Of a stretch of DNA of 58,000 nucleotides, positions 27,424 through 36,189 are shown piece by piece. A model generated the notes under the pieces. It saw nothing but the letters and a program-made list of their open reading frames with translations, made no database searches and had not been told where the DNA came from. A program made the translations under genes and the position numbers. Numbering within the stretch: position 1 is the stretch's first letter; each line of letters begins with the position of its first letter. The DNA is taken from the NCBI GenBank assembly GCA_903824725.1, contig CAIJXU010000038.1, positions 1 through 58,000 on the forward strand, read 5' to 3'. This DNA comes from an uncultured Bacteroidota bacterium. Lineage in GTDB: Bacteria; Bacteroidota; Bacteroidia; Chitinophagales; Chitinophagaceae.

Positions 27424-28245
27424 ATGTTGGAGAATATACAATCCTATTTTAGCACTATCCCTAGTTTACATCGTGCACTCATTTTAGCTGGGGGTATTAC
27501 CTTTTTTTGGTTGGTAGAATCTGCCATCCCTCTTTTTACTTTTCAATATAGCAAATGGCGTCATGCTTCATTAAATATCTTTTTTACATTCACGACCATC
27601 CTCATCAATTTTGTGTTTGCTTTATTCATGGTTAAAACAAGCGATTGGACGATCGCAAACCAATTTGGAATATTAAATTGGATCCCGTTAAATAATATAG
27701 CATCAGCGATAATAGGCTTATTATTACTTGATTTTATAGGCGCCTATTTAGTGCATATGATTGAGCATAAGGTTAAATTTTTATGGAAGTTTCATATGGT
27801 GCATCATGCGGATACTAAAGTAGATACCACCACTGCTAATCGCCACCACCCCGGAGAATCTGTGATCAGAGCTGTTTTTGCCATCCTTGCGGTATTTGTT
27901 TTAGGAACGCCCATGTGGTTGGTGATGTTGTATCAAAGTTTAAGCGTCGTGCTTGCGCAGTTTAATCATTCCAATATGAAAATACCTAGTTGGTTTGATA
28001 AAACATTTGGTTTAATTATTATTTCACCCAATATGCACAGGATACATCATCATTTATCTCGCCCTCAAACCGATAGCAATTTTGGTAATATTTTTTCCTT
28101 TTGGGATAAACTATTAGGTACTTATAATGATACCCCTATGAAGGATATTAAATATGGTTTAGATGTTTTAGATAATAGCAAAGACAATGAATTATTGTAT
28201 CAACTAAAATTACCTTTTAATAAAAATATTAAAACGGATTATTAA
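27424..28245 (+). CDS. Sterol desaturase / fatty acid hydroxylase family membrane protein
   Basis: The 273-residue integral membrane protein has the family's histidine boxes: HMIEH and HMVHH (about 116-132), NRHHPGES, and HRIHHH near residue 207, which would bind a di-iron centre. Several membrane segments precede them. Family members hydroxylate or desaturate lipids. The substrate here is unknown; ornithine lipids, carotenoids or lipid A acyl chains are all possible. It lies 13 nt before kdsB, which hints at an envelope-lipid role. Confidence 0.85.
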   Translation: MLENIQSYFSTIPSLHRALILAGGITFFWLVESAIPLFTFQYSKWRHASLNIFFTFTTILINFVFALFMVKTSDWTIANQFGILNWIPLNNIASAIIGLLLLDFIGAYLVHMIEHKVKFLWKFHMVHHADTKVDTTTANRHHPGESVIRAVFAILAVFVLGTPMWLVMLYQSLSVVLAQFNHSNMKIPSWFDKTFGLIIISPNMHRIHHHLSRPQTDSNFGNIFSFWDKLLGTYNDTPMKDIKYGLDVLDNSKDNELLYQLKLPFNKNIKTDY

Positions 28246-28258
28246 ATAAGCTTCTTCT

Positions 28259-28975
28259 ATGAAAATTGGTGCTTTTATTCCCGCCCGATACGCTGCTACT
28301 CGCTTTCCAGCAAAATTAATGCAACCCCTTGGCAACAAAACGGTGATCAGACATACTTACGATAACACAGTAGCGACCGCCTTATTTGATGAAGTGTATG
28401 TCGTAACGGATAGCGAAATTATTTTTAATGAAATTACACAACATGGCGGTAAAGCTATTATGAGTAAGGCTTCCCATGAAAGTGGTAGCGACCGAATAGC
28501 TGAAGCGGTGCAGGATTTAGATATCGATATTGTGGTGAATGTACAAGGAGACGAACCATTTGTAAAACGCAGCCCTCTTGAAAAAGTAATTGCAGTTTTT
28601 TCGGATCCCACAGTTCAAGTAGCCTCTTTAATGCAAGTACTCACTAATACAACACTTATCGAAGATCCTAATTATGTAAAAGTAGCGGTGGATAAAAACA
28701 GCAATGCTTTATTTTTTTCAAGAAGCGTTATACCTTATCCAAGAAATACGGAAGCTTCTATTATTTATTATGAACATATTGGAGTGTATGCTTTTAAAAA
28801 ACAAGCCCTGCTTAATTTTACGAATTGGCCGATGTCTCCATTAGAATCTGCCGAAAAAATTGAGTGCTTACGTTATTTAGAAAATGGGGTATCTATTAAA
28901 ATGGTGGTGACAGATTATATGGGTGTTGAAATTGATACGCCCGAGGATTTAATGAAAGCAGCAAAACTGTTATAA
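28259..28975 (+). CDS. kdsB: 3-deoxy-manno-octulosonate cytidylyltransferase
   Basis: The 238-residue protein has the KdsB pattern: [15 protein letters not shown] at the start for CTP binding, [27 protein letters not shown] in the middle, [11 protein letters not shown], and [16 protein letters not shown] near the end. It activates Kdo with CMP for lipopolysaccharide core synthesis. The neighbour kdnB suggests that this enzyme may instead use 8-amino-Kdo, as reported for the Shewanella system. Full length, no missing motif. Confidence 0.95.
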   Translation: MKIGAFIPARYAATRFPAKLMQPLGNKTVIRHTYDNTVATALFDEVYVVTDSEIIFNEITQHGGKAIMSKASHESGSDRIAEAVQDLDIDIVVNVQGDEPFVKRSPLEKVIAVFSDPTVQVASLMQVLTNTTLIEDPNYVKVAVDKNSNALFFSRSVIPYPRNTEASIIYYEHIGVYAFKKQALLNFTNWPMSPLESAEKIECLRYLENGVSIKMVVTDYMGVEIDTPEDLMKAAKLL

Positions 28976-28976
28976 G

Positions 28977-29042
28977 ATGAATAAAGTGCCTGAAACAAAA
29001 GGCGTATCTTTGGAGGACTTACAAAAACAATTATTTAAATAA
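28977..29042 (+). pseudogene. Remnant of a sugar-porter MFS transporter C-terminus
   Basis: One base after the kdsB stop, 21 codons encode a peptide with VPETKGVSLEDLQKQLFK and then a stop. PETKG followed by (K/R/x)(S/T)LEE(I/L) and a stop some 10-20 residues later is the signature ending of MFS sugar porters (XylE/GLUT type). The preceding sequence belongs to kdsB in another frame, so the rest of the transporter is gone. It is most likely a deletion scar; a chance match is less likely. It has an ATG of its own but no plausible function as a peptide. Confidence 0.55.
29005..29012 (+). promoter_or_regulatory. Possible -7 element of kdnB
   Basis: TATCTTTG matches TAnnTTTG exactly, 39 nt before the kdnB ATG. 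It lies inside the transporter remnant and has no clear -33 partner, so it may be coincidental. Confidence 0.35.
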
Positions 29043-29051
29043 TATTCATTT

Positions 29052-30125
29052 ATGCAATTCCGTAATTTTAAAATGGTTGATTATGTGGTGTATGGACGAG
29101 GCTCCTTTAATCAAGTTGACGAGATTATTGCGCCACATCGTCGTGCCGATTTTCCGATGATCTTTTTTTTAGATCATTTTTTTATTGGAAAACCACTAGC
29201 TAGTCGTATTCCTTTAAGAGGGAAGGATAAAATTGTATATGTAGATGTTACCCATGAACCCAAAACAAAACAAGTAGATGCATTAGCAAACGAATTAAAG
29301 GCTGAGTTTGGGGAAGTGAGTGGTATCGTGGGTATTGGCGGTGGATCTACTTTGGATTTAGCAAAAGCGGTTTCATTGATGATGACCAATCCTGGATCCT
29401 CGGCCGATTATCAAGGCTGGGACTTAGTTAAAATCCCTGGTGTATATAAAGTGGGCATTCCGACTTTAAGTGGCACGGGTGCCGAAGTAAGTCGCACCAC
29501 TGTTTTAACAGGACCTACACGAAAGCTGGGAATGAACTCCGATTTTACTCCATTTAATCAAATTGTATTAGATCCTGATTTAACAAAAAATGCGCCTGCT
29601 AACCAAAGATTTTATACAGGTATGGATTGTTATATACATTGCATAGAAAGTTTAGAGGGTACTTTTTTAAATGAGTTTAGTAAAAGCTATGGCGAAAAAG
29701 CACTTGATTTATGTCAACAAATATTTGTAAAAAAAGATAAGTGGGATGAAGAGTGCGACGAACAATTAATGATGGCTTCCTTTGCAGGGGGAATGAGCAT
29801 TGCCTATAGTCAAGTGGGTGTAGCGCATGCAGTGAGTTATGGTTTAAGTTATTTGTTGGGTACGAAACACGGTGTTGGTAATTGTATTGTGATGAATCAT
29901 TTGGCTGAATATTATCCTAAAGGGGTGGAGGAATTTAAATTCATGGTAGATAAAAATAAAATTGAAATCCCTACTGGAATTTGTGCCAATTTATCCGAAG
30001 CGCAATTTGATGAAATGATCAATATTTCTTTAAGCTTAAAGCCTTTATGGGAAAATGCTTTGGGGTCTAATTGGGAAAGCATTATGACGCGTGAAAAATT
30101 ACGCGCGCTTTATGAGAAATTTTAG
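29052..30125 (+). CDS. kdnB: 3-deoxy-alpha-D-manno-octulosonate 8-oxidase (KdnB-like)
   Basis: The 357-residue iron-containing alcohol dehydrogenase resembles KdnB: the opening FKMVDYVVYGRGSF, the GIGGGSTLDLAKAVS nucleotide loop, PTLSGTGAEVSRTTVL, and metal-binding MDCYIHCIESLEG and GTKHGVGNCIVMNH. KdnB oxidises the C8 alcohol of Kdo to an aldehyde, which the aminotransferase KdnA turns into 8-amino-3,8-dideoxy-Kdo. It follows kdsB (remnant between), which supports this reading over a generic alcohol dehydrogenase. kdnA is not in the window. Confidence 0.8.
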   Translation: MQFRNFKMVDYVVYGRGSFNQVDEIIAPHRRADFPMIFFLDHFFIGKPLASRIPLRGKDKIVYVDVTHEPKTKQVDALANELKAEFGEVSGIVGIGGGSTLDLAKAVSLMMTNPGSSADYQGWDLVKIPGVYKVGIPTLSGTGAEVSRTTVLTGPTRKLGMNSDFTPFNQIVLDPDLTKNAPANQRFYTGMDCYIHCIESLEGTFLNEFSKSYGEKALDLCQQIFVKKDKWDEECDEQLMMASFAGGMSIAYSQVGVAHAVSYGLSYLLGTKHGVGNCIVMNHLAEYYPKGVEEFKFMVDKNKIEIPTGICANLSEAQFDEMINISLSLKPLWENALGSNWESIMTREKLRALYEKF

Positions 30126-30159
30126 CTAGGCCTTCCTTGTATTTTATAAATGAGCCCTA

Positions 30160-31386
30160 TTGAAAAAAATATATAAGAACCTTACTTTTTGGGTACTCAG
30201 CTCCATTGCCATAGGTATTTTAATTGGATATATTTCACCTGCAACAGGCGTTGCTATGCAACCGCTAGGGACTAAATTTATAGATCTAGTTAAGTTATTT
30301 ATCAGTCCCATTATTTTACTCACCATCATCACAGGCATTTGCGGTATGAGTGATTTAAAAAAAGTGGGCAAAATTGGCGGCAAGGCCATATTATATTTTG
30401 AAATAGTAACCACTATTGCTCTTATCATTGGTGTTGTAGTCACCTATTTCATACAACCCGGTGCGCATGTTGATATTTCTCATATACAAAAAGCGGATAT
30501 ATCCAAATACAGCCAAAGCGCTGCAGCATTTTCCTGGATCAATTTTTTTAAATATAATCTTACTATACAAGTTTTATTATTTGCCATTGTAGCAGGCATT
30601 GTGATAAGTAAACTTAAACACAAATCTATTATTATAGCTAAAGTAACCTGGGCAAGTAAGTATGTATTTAAGGGTTTACACTATGTGATGTATCTCGCGC
30701 CCATTGGAGCGATGGGAGGCATGGCTTATACGATTGGGAAATATGGAATTGATACCCTTTTACCTTTAATGAAATTAATGGTTTGTGTGTATATCACCAT
30801 GGGACTATTTGTTTTATTGGTGCTGGGTTCCATTTTAAAATATTGTAAGGTTAATATTTTTTCCTTTTTAAATTATATTAAAAAAGAATTATTAATTGTG
30901 TTAGGCACTTCCTCTTCCGAGGCAGCACTTCCTTCCTTAATTGAAAAGCTTGAAACAATGGGTTGTGATAAATCGGTGGTGGGGTTGGTAATTCCTGCGG
31001 GCTATTCATTTAATTTAGATGGCACTTCTATTTATTTATCGATGGCTATTATATTTTTAGCGCAGGTATTTAATATTCACTTAAATATGGAACAAATATT
31101 TTCGATCATTGCAATACTCATGATTACTTCAAAAGGAGCAGCAGGCGTGACGGGCAGCGGTTTTATTGTATTAACCACTACTTTAACGGCGACCAATATG
31201 ATTCCGGTCGAAGGCCTGGCTTTGTTATTAGGGGTAGATCGATTTATGTCTGAGGCAAGATCCATTACTAATTTTATAGGCAATGGCGTAGCCACTATCT
31301 ATATAGCACACACTGAAAAATTATTGGATAAGAAGCAAATGCATAAAGCATTTGCAAAGGATTCTCCCTTAGACGAAATTAAATAA
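30160..31386 (+). CDS. Dicarboxylate/amino acid:cation symporter (DctA/GltP family)
   Basis: The 408-residue protein has about eight membrane segments plus two re-entrant loops. It contains the serine-rich LGTSSSEAALPSLIEKL (hairpin 1), PAGYSFNLDGTSIYLSMAIIFLAQ (the NMDGT-like helix 7) and GVTGSGFIVLTTTL (hairpin 2). Family members take up glutamate, aspartate or C4-dicarboxylates with Na+ or H+. The start is TTG 30160; the ATG at 30150 is out of frame. It is 34 nt after kdnB and convergent with nfu. Confidence 0.9.
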   Translation: MKKIYKNLTFWVLSSIAIGILIGYISPATGVAMQPLGTKFIDLVKLFISPIILLTIITGICGMSDLKKVGKIGGKAILYFEIVTTIALIIGVVVTYFIQPGAHVDISHIQKADISKYSQSAAAFSWINFFKYNLTIQVLLFAIVAGIVISKLKHKSIIIAKVTWASKYVFKGLHYVMYLAPIGAMGGMAYTIGKYGIDTLLPLMKLMVCVYITMGLFVLLVLGSILKYCKVNIFSFLNYIKKELLIVLGTSSSEAALPSLIEKLETMGCDKSVVGLVIPAGYSFNLDGTSIYLSMAIIFLAQVFNIHLNMEQIFSIIAILMITSKGAAGVTGSGFIVLTTTLTATNMIPVEGLALLLGVDRFMSEARSITNFIGNGVATIYIAHTEKLLDKKQMHKAFAKDSPLDEIK

Positions 31387-31387
31387 G

Positions 31388-31987
31388 TTATTCAGCCTCG
31401 GCTACTACTTCTTTTACTTCTGGTATCATTCTTTTCATCATGCCTTCGATGCCCGCTTTTAAAGTCACCATAGAACTTGGACATCCACTACATGAACCTT
31501 GAAGCATTAAATTCACCACACCGTCGTTATAACTTTTAAATTGTATAGCACCACCATCCATTTCAACAGCAGGCTTTACATAATTTTCTAATAATTCTTT
31601 CACTCGTTTTACAATATCATCATCATCTGCATGAACCGTGTTGGTCGCCTCTTGTTTCATCTTTCCTACTTCTTCCTCATTTACGACAACACCGCCATTT
31701 TCTAAATATTCTTTTAAAAATGTTTTAATGGTCGGAATGACATCTTGCCAATCATCCGTTTCGGCACTTTTGGTAAGTGTGATAAAATTACTTGCGATAA
31801 AAACACTTTTAATAAAAGGGAAACTAAATAATTCTTTTGCCAAGGGGGAGGCGATTGCCAAGCTTTCGTCAGCAATGTCTAAACTTTTTCCTGGGTATAA
31901 AAGTTTGTTCGCGACAAACTTCATGGTCTCCGGATTCGGGGTCATTTCGGTATAAATACTTACAATGGTATTGCCTGTTGTAATCAT
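31388..31987 (-). CDS. NifU-like iron-sulfur scaffold protein (Nfu type)
   Basis: The 199-residue protein has an N-terminal Nfu_N domain (IYTEMTPNPETMKFVANKLL) and a C-terminal NifU domain with the cluster-binding motif GSCSGCPSSMVTLKAGIE. It carries [4Fe-4S] clusters to target enzymes. The start is placed at ATG 31987 because an upstream in-frame TTG at 32017 lies inside the -7 element. RlmD and other Fe-S proteins in the window are possible clients. Confidence 0.9.
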   Translation of the reverse strand: MITTGNTIVSIYTEMTPNPETMKFVANKLLYPGKSLDIADESLAIASPLAKELFSFPFIKSVFIASNFITLTKSAETDDWQDVIPTIKTFLKEYLENGGVVVNEEEVGKMKQEATNTVHADDDDIVKRVKELLENYVKPAVEMDGGAIQFKSYNDGVVNLMLQGSCSGCPSSMVTLKAGIEGMMKRMIPEVKEVVAEAE

Positions 31988-32014
31988 AGTTTCACTTTTT
32001 AGTAATATGCCATA

Positions 32015-32022
32015 CAAAAATA
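32015..32022 (-). promoter_or_regulatory. -7 promoter element of nfu
   Basis: Reads TATTTTTG on the minus strand, a perfect match, 27 nt upstream of ATG 31987. Confidence 0.55.
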
Positions 32023-32092
32023 ATCAAAAATGAGGGTCAACAAGGGGTTTGGCTACTTATGGCCTATAATTTTCCGATATCGACAGCCAATT

Positions 32093-34432
32093 TTAAGGAA
32101 TGATGCTCAATTTGGCATAATTCAACATTATTTTCTTTTCACCATTTTTATCAAATAAGATAAGGGCAATAGGGTTGTGGGCCGAGCCCTCTATTTCCTT
32201 AATCACTCCAAATCCAAATTTTTGATGTTCAATTTTCATTCCCGCCTCTAAACTAGAAGGGTCGGCTGGTGTAAAATTTTCAGATGGAATATGGTTTTTA
32301 TTTAAAGTACTTGGTGGCACGACAGGCATATAACTTGGTTTGCTCCCAGCTTCCTTATTGGTTTTTACTTTTTCATTAGGTTCATTCCATCCCTTGGTGT
32401 TGCCGCCATGCATTCGATCATAAGCAGTTCCCCAACCCTGGCTTTGATTGCGGGCTCCGCCCCCAGCGCTAGATCTATCAATTTTGTCTTCGGGCATTTC
32501 TTCTATGAATCGGCTAGGATCATTTTGAACCAATTGTCCAAATCGATATCTAGAATTGGCATAGCTTAACCAAAGATGTTTTTTTGCACGCGTTACTGCA
32601 ACATAAAATAATCTTCGTTCTTCCTCTAGCTCTTCGCGCGTGTTGACACTCATCCCACTTGGGAATAATGTTTCTTCAAGTCCTACGACAAATACGCAAG
32701 CAAATTCTAAACCCTTAGCAGCATGCACCGTCATTAGTTTAACCGAATCCGTTTCGTTTTTATCATTATCAGCGTCAGTGATAAGTGTAATTTGTTGTAA
32801 ATAAGCGCCTAAGCCTTTATCTCCTTGTTCGCCATCCTCATTACTTGGACTTTCGGTCCACTCTTTTATAGAGTTTAATAATTCTTGTATATTTTCATAA
32901 CGCGCTAAACCTTCAGTTGACTTATCGTTAAATAATTCTTTCACCATATTAGTGTGCTTCCCTACTTGAACTGCAACATCATATGCATTATGTTTGGTGA
33001 GTTGATTTTGAAAATACTTTATCATCGTCACAAATTCTTCAATGGCGTTGAGGGTACCTGCTTTAAATCCAAAACCTTTTGCTTTTTCTAGTACTTCAAA
33101 AAAAGTAATATTTTGTTCACTTGCCAACACAAGGCATTTTTCTACAGTGGTTTTTCCTATGCCTCTTGCTGGGTAATTAATGATTCTTTTTAATCCTTCC
33201 TCGTCTCTTGTATTGGCGATAATACGTAAATAAGCTATATAATCTTTAATCTCCTTTCGTTGATAAAAGCTAAGCCCACCATATATCTTATAAGGAATGC
33301 CCGTTCTTCTTAAGCTTTCCTCAAAGGATCTACTTTGCGCATTTGTACGATATAAAATAGCAAATTCATTATTATAAAAATGGTTTCTTAATTTATTTTC
33401 TTGAATGGCGTCAGCAACAAATTTTCCTTCTTCGTTATCGGTCATTGTTCGCACCAATTTTATTTTTTCGCCTTCCTCATTTTCGGTCCATAAATTTTTA
33501 GGAATCTGTCCTTGGTTGTTTTTGATCACATGATTAGCCACTTCTAAAATGGAAGCACTGCTGCGATAATTTTGTTCGAGCTTCACCAACTTTACATCGT
33601 CATAATCTTTTTGAAACTGTAATATGTTTTCGATGGTCGCACCACGGAAACTATAAATACTTTGCGCATCATCGCCTACCACACAAATATTTTCATGAAC
33701 GGCTGCTAATAGTTTTGCAATTTGATATTGTACCGGATTGGTATCTTGGTACTCATCAATTAATAAATATTTAAACTTATGCTGATACTTGTGTAATACT
33801 TCGGGGTAGTCGCGTAATAGCTCATGCATTTTAAATAATAAATCATCAAAATCCATAGCACCATTTTTAAAACATCTTGCTACATAAGAAGCGTAAATTT
33901 CTCCAATGGCAGGTCGCTTTGATCTGGCATCCTCCTGTTGAATCATTGTATTAGAATTGTATTCAACGGGGCCAATAAGTGCATTTTTTGCAGAGGAGAT
34001 GCGGTTGTGAACGATATTGGGTTTATAATGTTTATCATCTAATCCCATATCATTGATCACCGATTTTAATACTGATCTTGAATCATCGGTATCATAAATA
34101 GTAAAACTTTGCGGATAACCAAGTTTACTTGCTTCGGCGCGCAGTAGCCTTGCAAAAACACTATGAAAAGTACCAATATATAAATTACGCGCTTCTGTAT
34201 TACCCAAGGTTCTTTCAACCCGCTCCTTCATTTCCTTTGCGGCTTTATTCGTAAATGTAAGTGCTAGTATATTAAAGGAATCCACCCCGCTATTCATTAA
34301 ATGCGCAATACGACTTGTTAAAACTTTTGTTTTACCACTGCCCGCCCCCGCAATAATCATTAATGGACCATTGATATGTAATACGGCCTCTTTTTGTTGT
34401 TCATTTAATCCTTGTAAATACGCTTGCATCAT
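32093..34432 (-). CDS. UvrD/PcrA-type ATP-dependent DNA helicase
   Basis: The 779-residue superfamily 1A helicase has motif I IAGAGSGKTKVL near residue 30, TFTNKAAKEMKERV (Ia), DEYQDTNPVQ (II), GDDAQSIYSFRGA (III), NYRS (IV), TVHAAKGLEF (V) and VAVTRAKKHLWLSYA (VI). The C-terminal tail (KFGFGVIKEIEG and LMLNYAKLSIIP) is the Tudor-like domain of PcrA, which in other bacteria contacts RNA polymerase. Roles: nucleotide excision repair and clearing replication-transcription conflicts. A -7-like TATCTTTA ends 1 nt before the ATG; the second codon is also ATG. Confidence 0.95.
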   Translation of the reverse strand: MMQAYLQGLNEQQKEAVLHINGPLMIIAGAGSGKTKVLTSRIAHLMNSGVDSFNILALTFTNKAAKEMKERVERTLGNTEARNLYIGTFHSVFARLLRAEASKLGYPQSFTIYDTDDSRSVLKSVINDMGLDDKHYKPNIVHNRISSAKNALIGPVEYNSNTMIQQEDARSKRPAIGEIYASYVARCFKNGAMDFDDLLFKMHELLRDYPEVLHKYQHKFKYLLIDEYQDTNPVQYQIAKLLAAVHENICVVGDDAQSIYSFRGATIENILQFQKDYDDVKLVKLEQNYRSSASILEVANHVIKNNQGQIPKNLWTENEEGEKIKLVRTMTDNEEGKFVADAIQENKLRNHFYNNEFAILYRTNAQSRSFEESLRRTGIPYKIYGGLSFYQRKEIKDYIAYLRIIANTRDEEGLKRIINYPARGIGKTTVEKCLVLASEQNITFFEVLEKAKGFGFKAGTLNAIEEFVTMIKYFQNQLTKHNAYDVAVQVGKHTNMVKELFNDKSTEGLARYENIQELLNSIKEWTESPSNEDGEQGDKGLGAYLQQITLITDADNDKNETDSVKLMTVHAAKGLEFACVFVVGLEETLFPSGMSVNTREELEEERRLFYVAVTRAKKHLWLSYANSRYRFGQLVQNDPSRFIEEMPEDKIDRSSAGGGARNQSQGWGTAYDRMHGGNTKGWNEPNEKVKTNKEAGSKPSYMPVVPPSTLNKNHIPSENFTPADPSSLEAGMKIEHQKFGFGVIKEIEGSAHNPIALILFDKNGEKKIMLNYAKLSIIP

Positions 34433-34433
34433 G

Positions 34434-34441
34434 TAAAGATA
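34434..34441 (-). promoter_or_regulatory. Putative -7 element of the PcrA/UvrD gene
   Basis: TATCTTTA on the minus strand, one mismatch from consensus, ends 1 nt before the first ATG (34432). A transcription start at the expected distance would fall on or just inside the start codon; the second ATG codon (34429) could then serve. Confidence 0.45.
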
Positions 34442-34490
34442 CGACGAGATCTTTCATTTATGAATGATGGGGAAAAACAAAAATGCTGTA

Positions 34491-34531
34491 AAAAAGAAAC
34501 CCTGCCTTTACAAAAGGCAGGGTTTCTTTTT
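34491..34531. terminator. Strong, probably bidirectional hairpin terminator after the OmpA-family gene
   Basis: An 18-bp perfect stem with AAAAAGAAACCCTGCCTT (34491-34508) pairs with 34514-34531, ending in T-tracts on both strands. It lies 48 nt after the OmpA-family gene stop (minus strand) and before the helicase gene promoter, so it insulates the two. Confidence 0.88.
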
Positions 34532-34578
34532 ATGAACTTAAGTCCTAACTCAACTTAGAGCGGAACTTGTAATAAAGA

Positions 34579-35469
34579 TTATTTCTTCTCTAATAATTTA
34601 AAGAATTGATCTAGCTGAGGTAAAATAACAATTCTTGTTCTGCGATTAGCAGCTCTATGCTCAGGAGTATCGTTTTCAGCGACAGGAATGTATTCACTTC
34701 TTCCAGCTGCAGTCATACGCTTAGGCTCAATACCATATTTTTCTTGTAATAAACGAACAATAGTAGTTGCTCTTTTCACACTCAAATCCCAGTTGTCTTC
34801 CATTAGGTTACCAGTGCCCAATAATTGTTTGCTATCTGTATGACCTTCTACCATAAATTCAATACTAGGTTGAGCAGCTAAAACCTTGGCTACCTTTCCT
34901 AATACCACTGTTGCTTTATCTGTAATAGAGAAGCTTCCGCTTTTAAATAATAATTTATCAGAGATGTCAACATATACAACGCCCTTCTCCACTTTGATAT
35001 TAATATCAGCATCATTTAAATCACCAATCGCTCCTTTTAAGTTCATCACTAATGCCATGTTCATTGAATCCTTACGAGCAATTGATCCTTGTAAAGTTTG
35101 AATATAAGAATCTTTAGAACCAATATTTTCTAATGATTTTTTGATACTCTCAGCTTGAGCACCTGTTACAACAGACATGTCTTGTAATTGATTTAAAACA
35201 ACATTGTTATTTTTCTTTAAAAATTCAATTTGCTTATTTAAATCATCAATAGTGCCTTGCATTGTTTTTGAACGGAAGCTTGATTTATCAGTTTCACTTT
35301 TTGCTTTTGCGGTTTCATCTTGAGCTTCACGATATTTATTTTGAAGGTCGGCATATGCACCATTTAATTGGCCATATTTTGCTTCGGCCTCTTGTAATTT
35401 TTTAGGGCTAACGCAAGAGTAAGCACCAAGACTAATAATAGCAAGCGCTAAAAAAATTTTACTTTTCAT
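34579..35469 (-). CDS. OmpA-family lipoprotein with coiled coil
   Basis: The 296-residue protein begins with a signal peptide ending in GAYSC (Cys19), probably a lipobox. A long coiled coil follows (about 25-100, rich in Lys, Glu and Gln). The C-terminal OmpA domain (about 165-285) contains the peptidoglycan-binding VEGHTDSKQL and NRRTRIVI segments. It should tether the outer membrane to peptidoglycan. A near-ideal promoter (TTG-18 nt-TATTTTTG) upstream and a strong terminator downstream suggest high, independent expression. Confidence 0.88.
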   Translation of the reverse strand: MKSKIFLALAIISLGAYSCVSPKKLQEAEAKYGQLNGAYADLQNKYREAQDETAKAKSETDKSSFRSKTMQGTIDDLNKQIEFLKKNNNVVLNQLQDMSVVTGAQAESIKKSLENIGSKDSYIQTLQGSIARKDSMNMALVMNLKGAIGDLNDADINIKVEKGVVYVDISDKLLFKSGSFSITDKATVVLGKVAKVLAAQPSIEFMVEGHTDSKQLLGTGNLMEDNWDLSVKRATTIVRLLQEKYGIEPKRMTAAGRSEYIPVAENDTPEHRAANRRTRIVILPQLDQFFKLLEKK

Positions 35470-35516
35470 ACTAAAACTGTTTTAATTATTTTGAATAATG
35501 TAGCCAAAGGCTGACA

Positions 35517-35545
35517 CAAAAATAAGCATATAGTTTAGACCCAAA
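35517..35545 (-). promoter_or_regulatory. Promoter of the OmpA-family gene (-33 and -7)
   Basis: On the minus strand TTTTTTGG with TTG at 35545-35543 is followed, after 18 nt, by TATTTTTG (35524-35517). This is the clearest full Bacteroidota promoter in the window; the predicted leader is about 40 nt. Confidence 0.7.
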
Positions 35546-35572
35546 AAACTATTTTCAAATTTCAGCATTTTC

Positions 35573-36136
35573 TTAACACTCTATATCGCCTGTAATGCCA
35601 TATTCAGGGATAAATCCTTCAAAATCCTTGAAAAAATCAATGATTTTGAGTTTATCTGCATGTTCATCCTGTGTCAAGTTAAATGGTTCTGTAAAAACAA
35701 CTTTTTTATTAAAGAAATCCATACCTACCATGACCACCGGTACATTTGCTTTTTGAGCAATATGGTAAAATCCAGAGCGTAGTTTGGTAACTTTTTTTCT
35801 TGTTCCTTCTGGAGATAGAGCTAAATGAAAGGTTTCATTTTCATTAAAAATTTTCACCACCTGATCTACTAAATTATTGTTTTTGGAGCGGTCCACTGGA
35901 GAACAGCCTAGGTATCTAAGGATCCAACTAAAGGGCGGAATAAATAGCTCTTTTTTTCCTAAGAATCGAATAAATTCAAAATGCATTTTTTTGCGTACTG
36001 CTAATCCTAAAAAAAAATCGATACTATGCGTATGAGGAGCTACTATATAAATAGCTTTCTTTAATTCAAACGGAAACCTTCCTTTAATTTCCCATCCTCT
36101 AATAGTGAAAAACCACCAAGCAAGTAATTGTTGCAT
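35573..36136 (-). CDS. 1-acyl-glycerol-3-phosphate acyltransferase-like protein
   Basis: The 187-residue protein has the LPLAT motifs in order: VAPHTHSIDFF (HX4D catalytic block), LGCSPVDRSK (block II) and LALSPEGTRKKV (EGTR block III). It probably acylates a lysophospholipid or a related acceptor at the membrane. It is shorter than PlsC and lacks an obvious membrane segment apart from the N-terminal hydrophobic patch. Its start lies 54 nt downstream of the mnmH stop, in the same direction. Confidence 0.85.
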   Translation of the reverse strand: MQQLLAWWFFTIRGWEIKGRFPFELKKAIYIVAPHTHSIDFFLGLAVRKKMHFEFIRFLGKKELFIPPFSWILRYLGCSPVDRSKNNNLVDQVVKIFNENETFHLALSPEGTRKKVTKLRSGFYHIAQKANVPVVMVGMDFFNKKVVFTEPFNLTQDEHADKLKIIDFFKDFEGFIPEYGITGDIEC

Positions 36137-36189
36137 ACATTAAAGATAATTCAACTTTGGTATAACCAAGCTAATTCAAATCATGTAAA

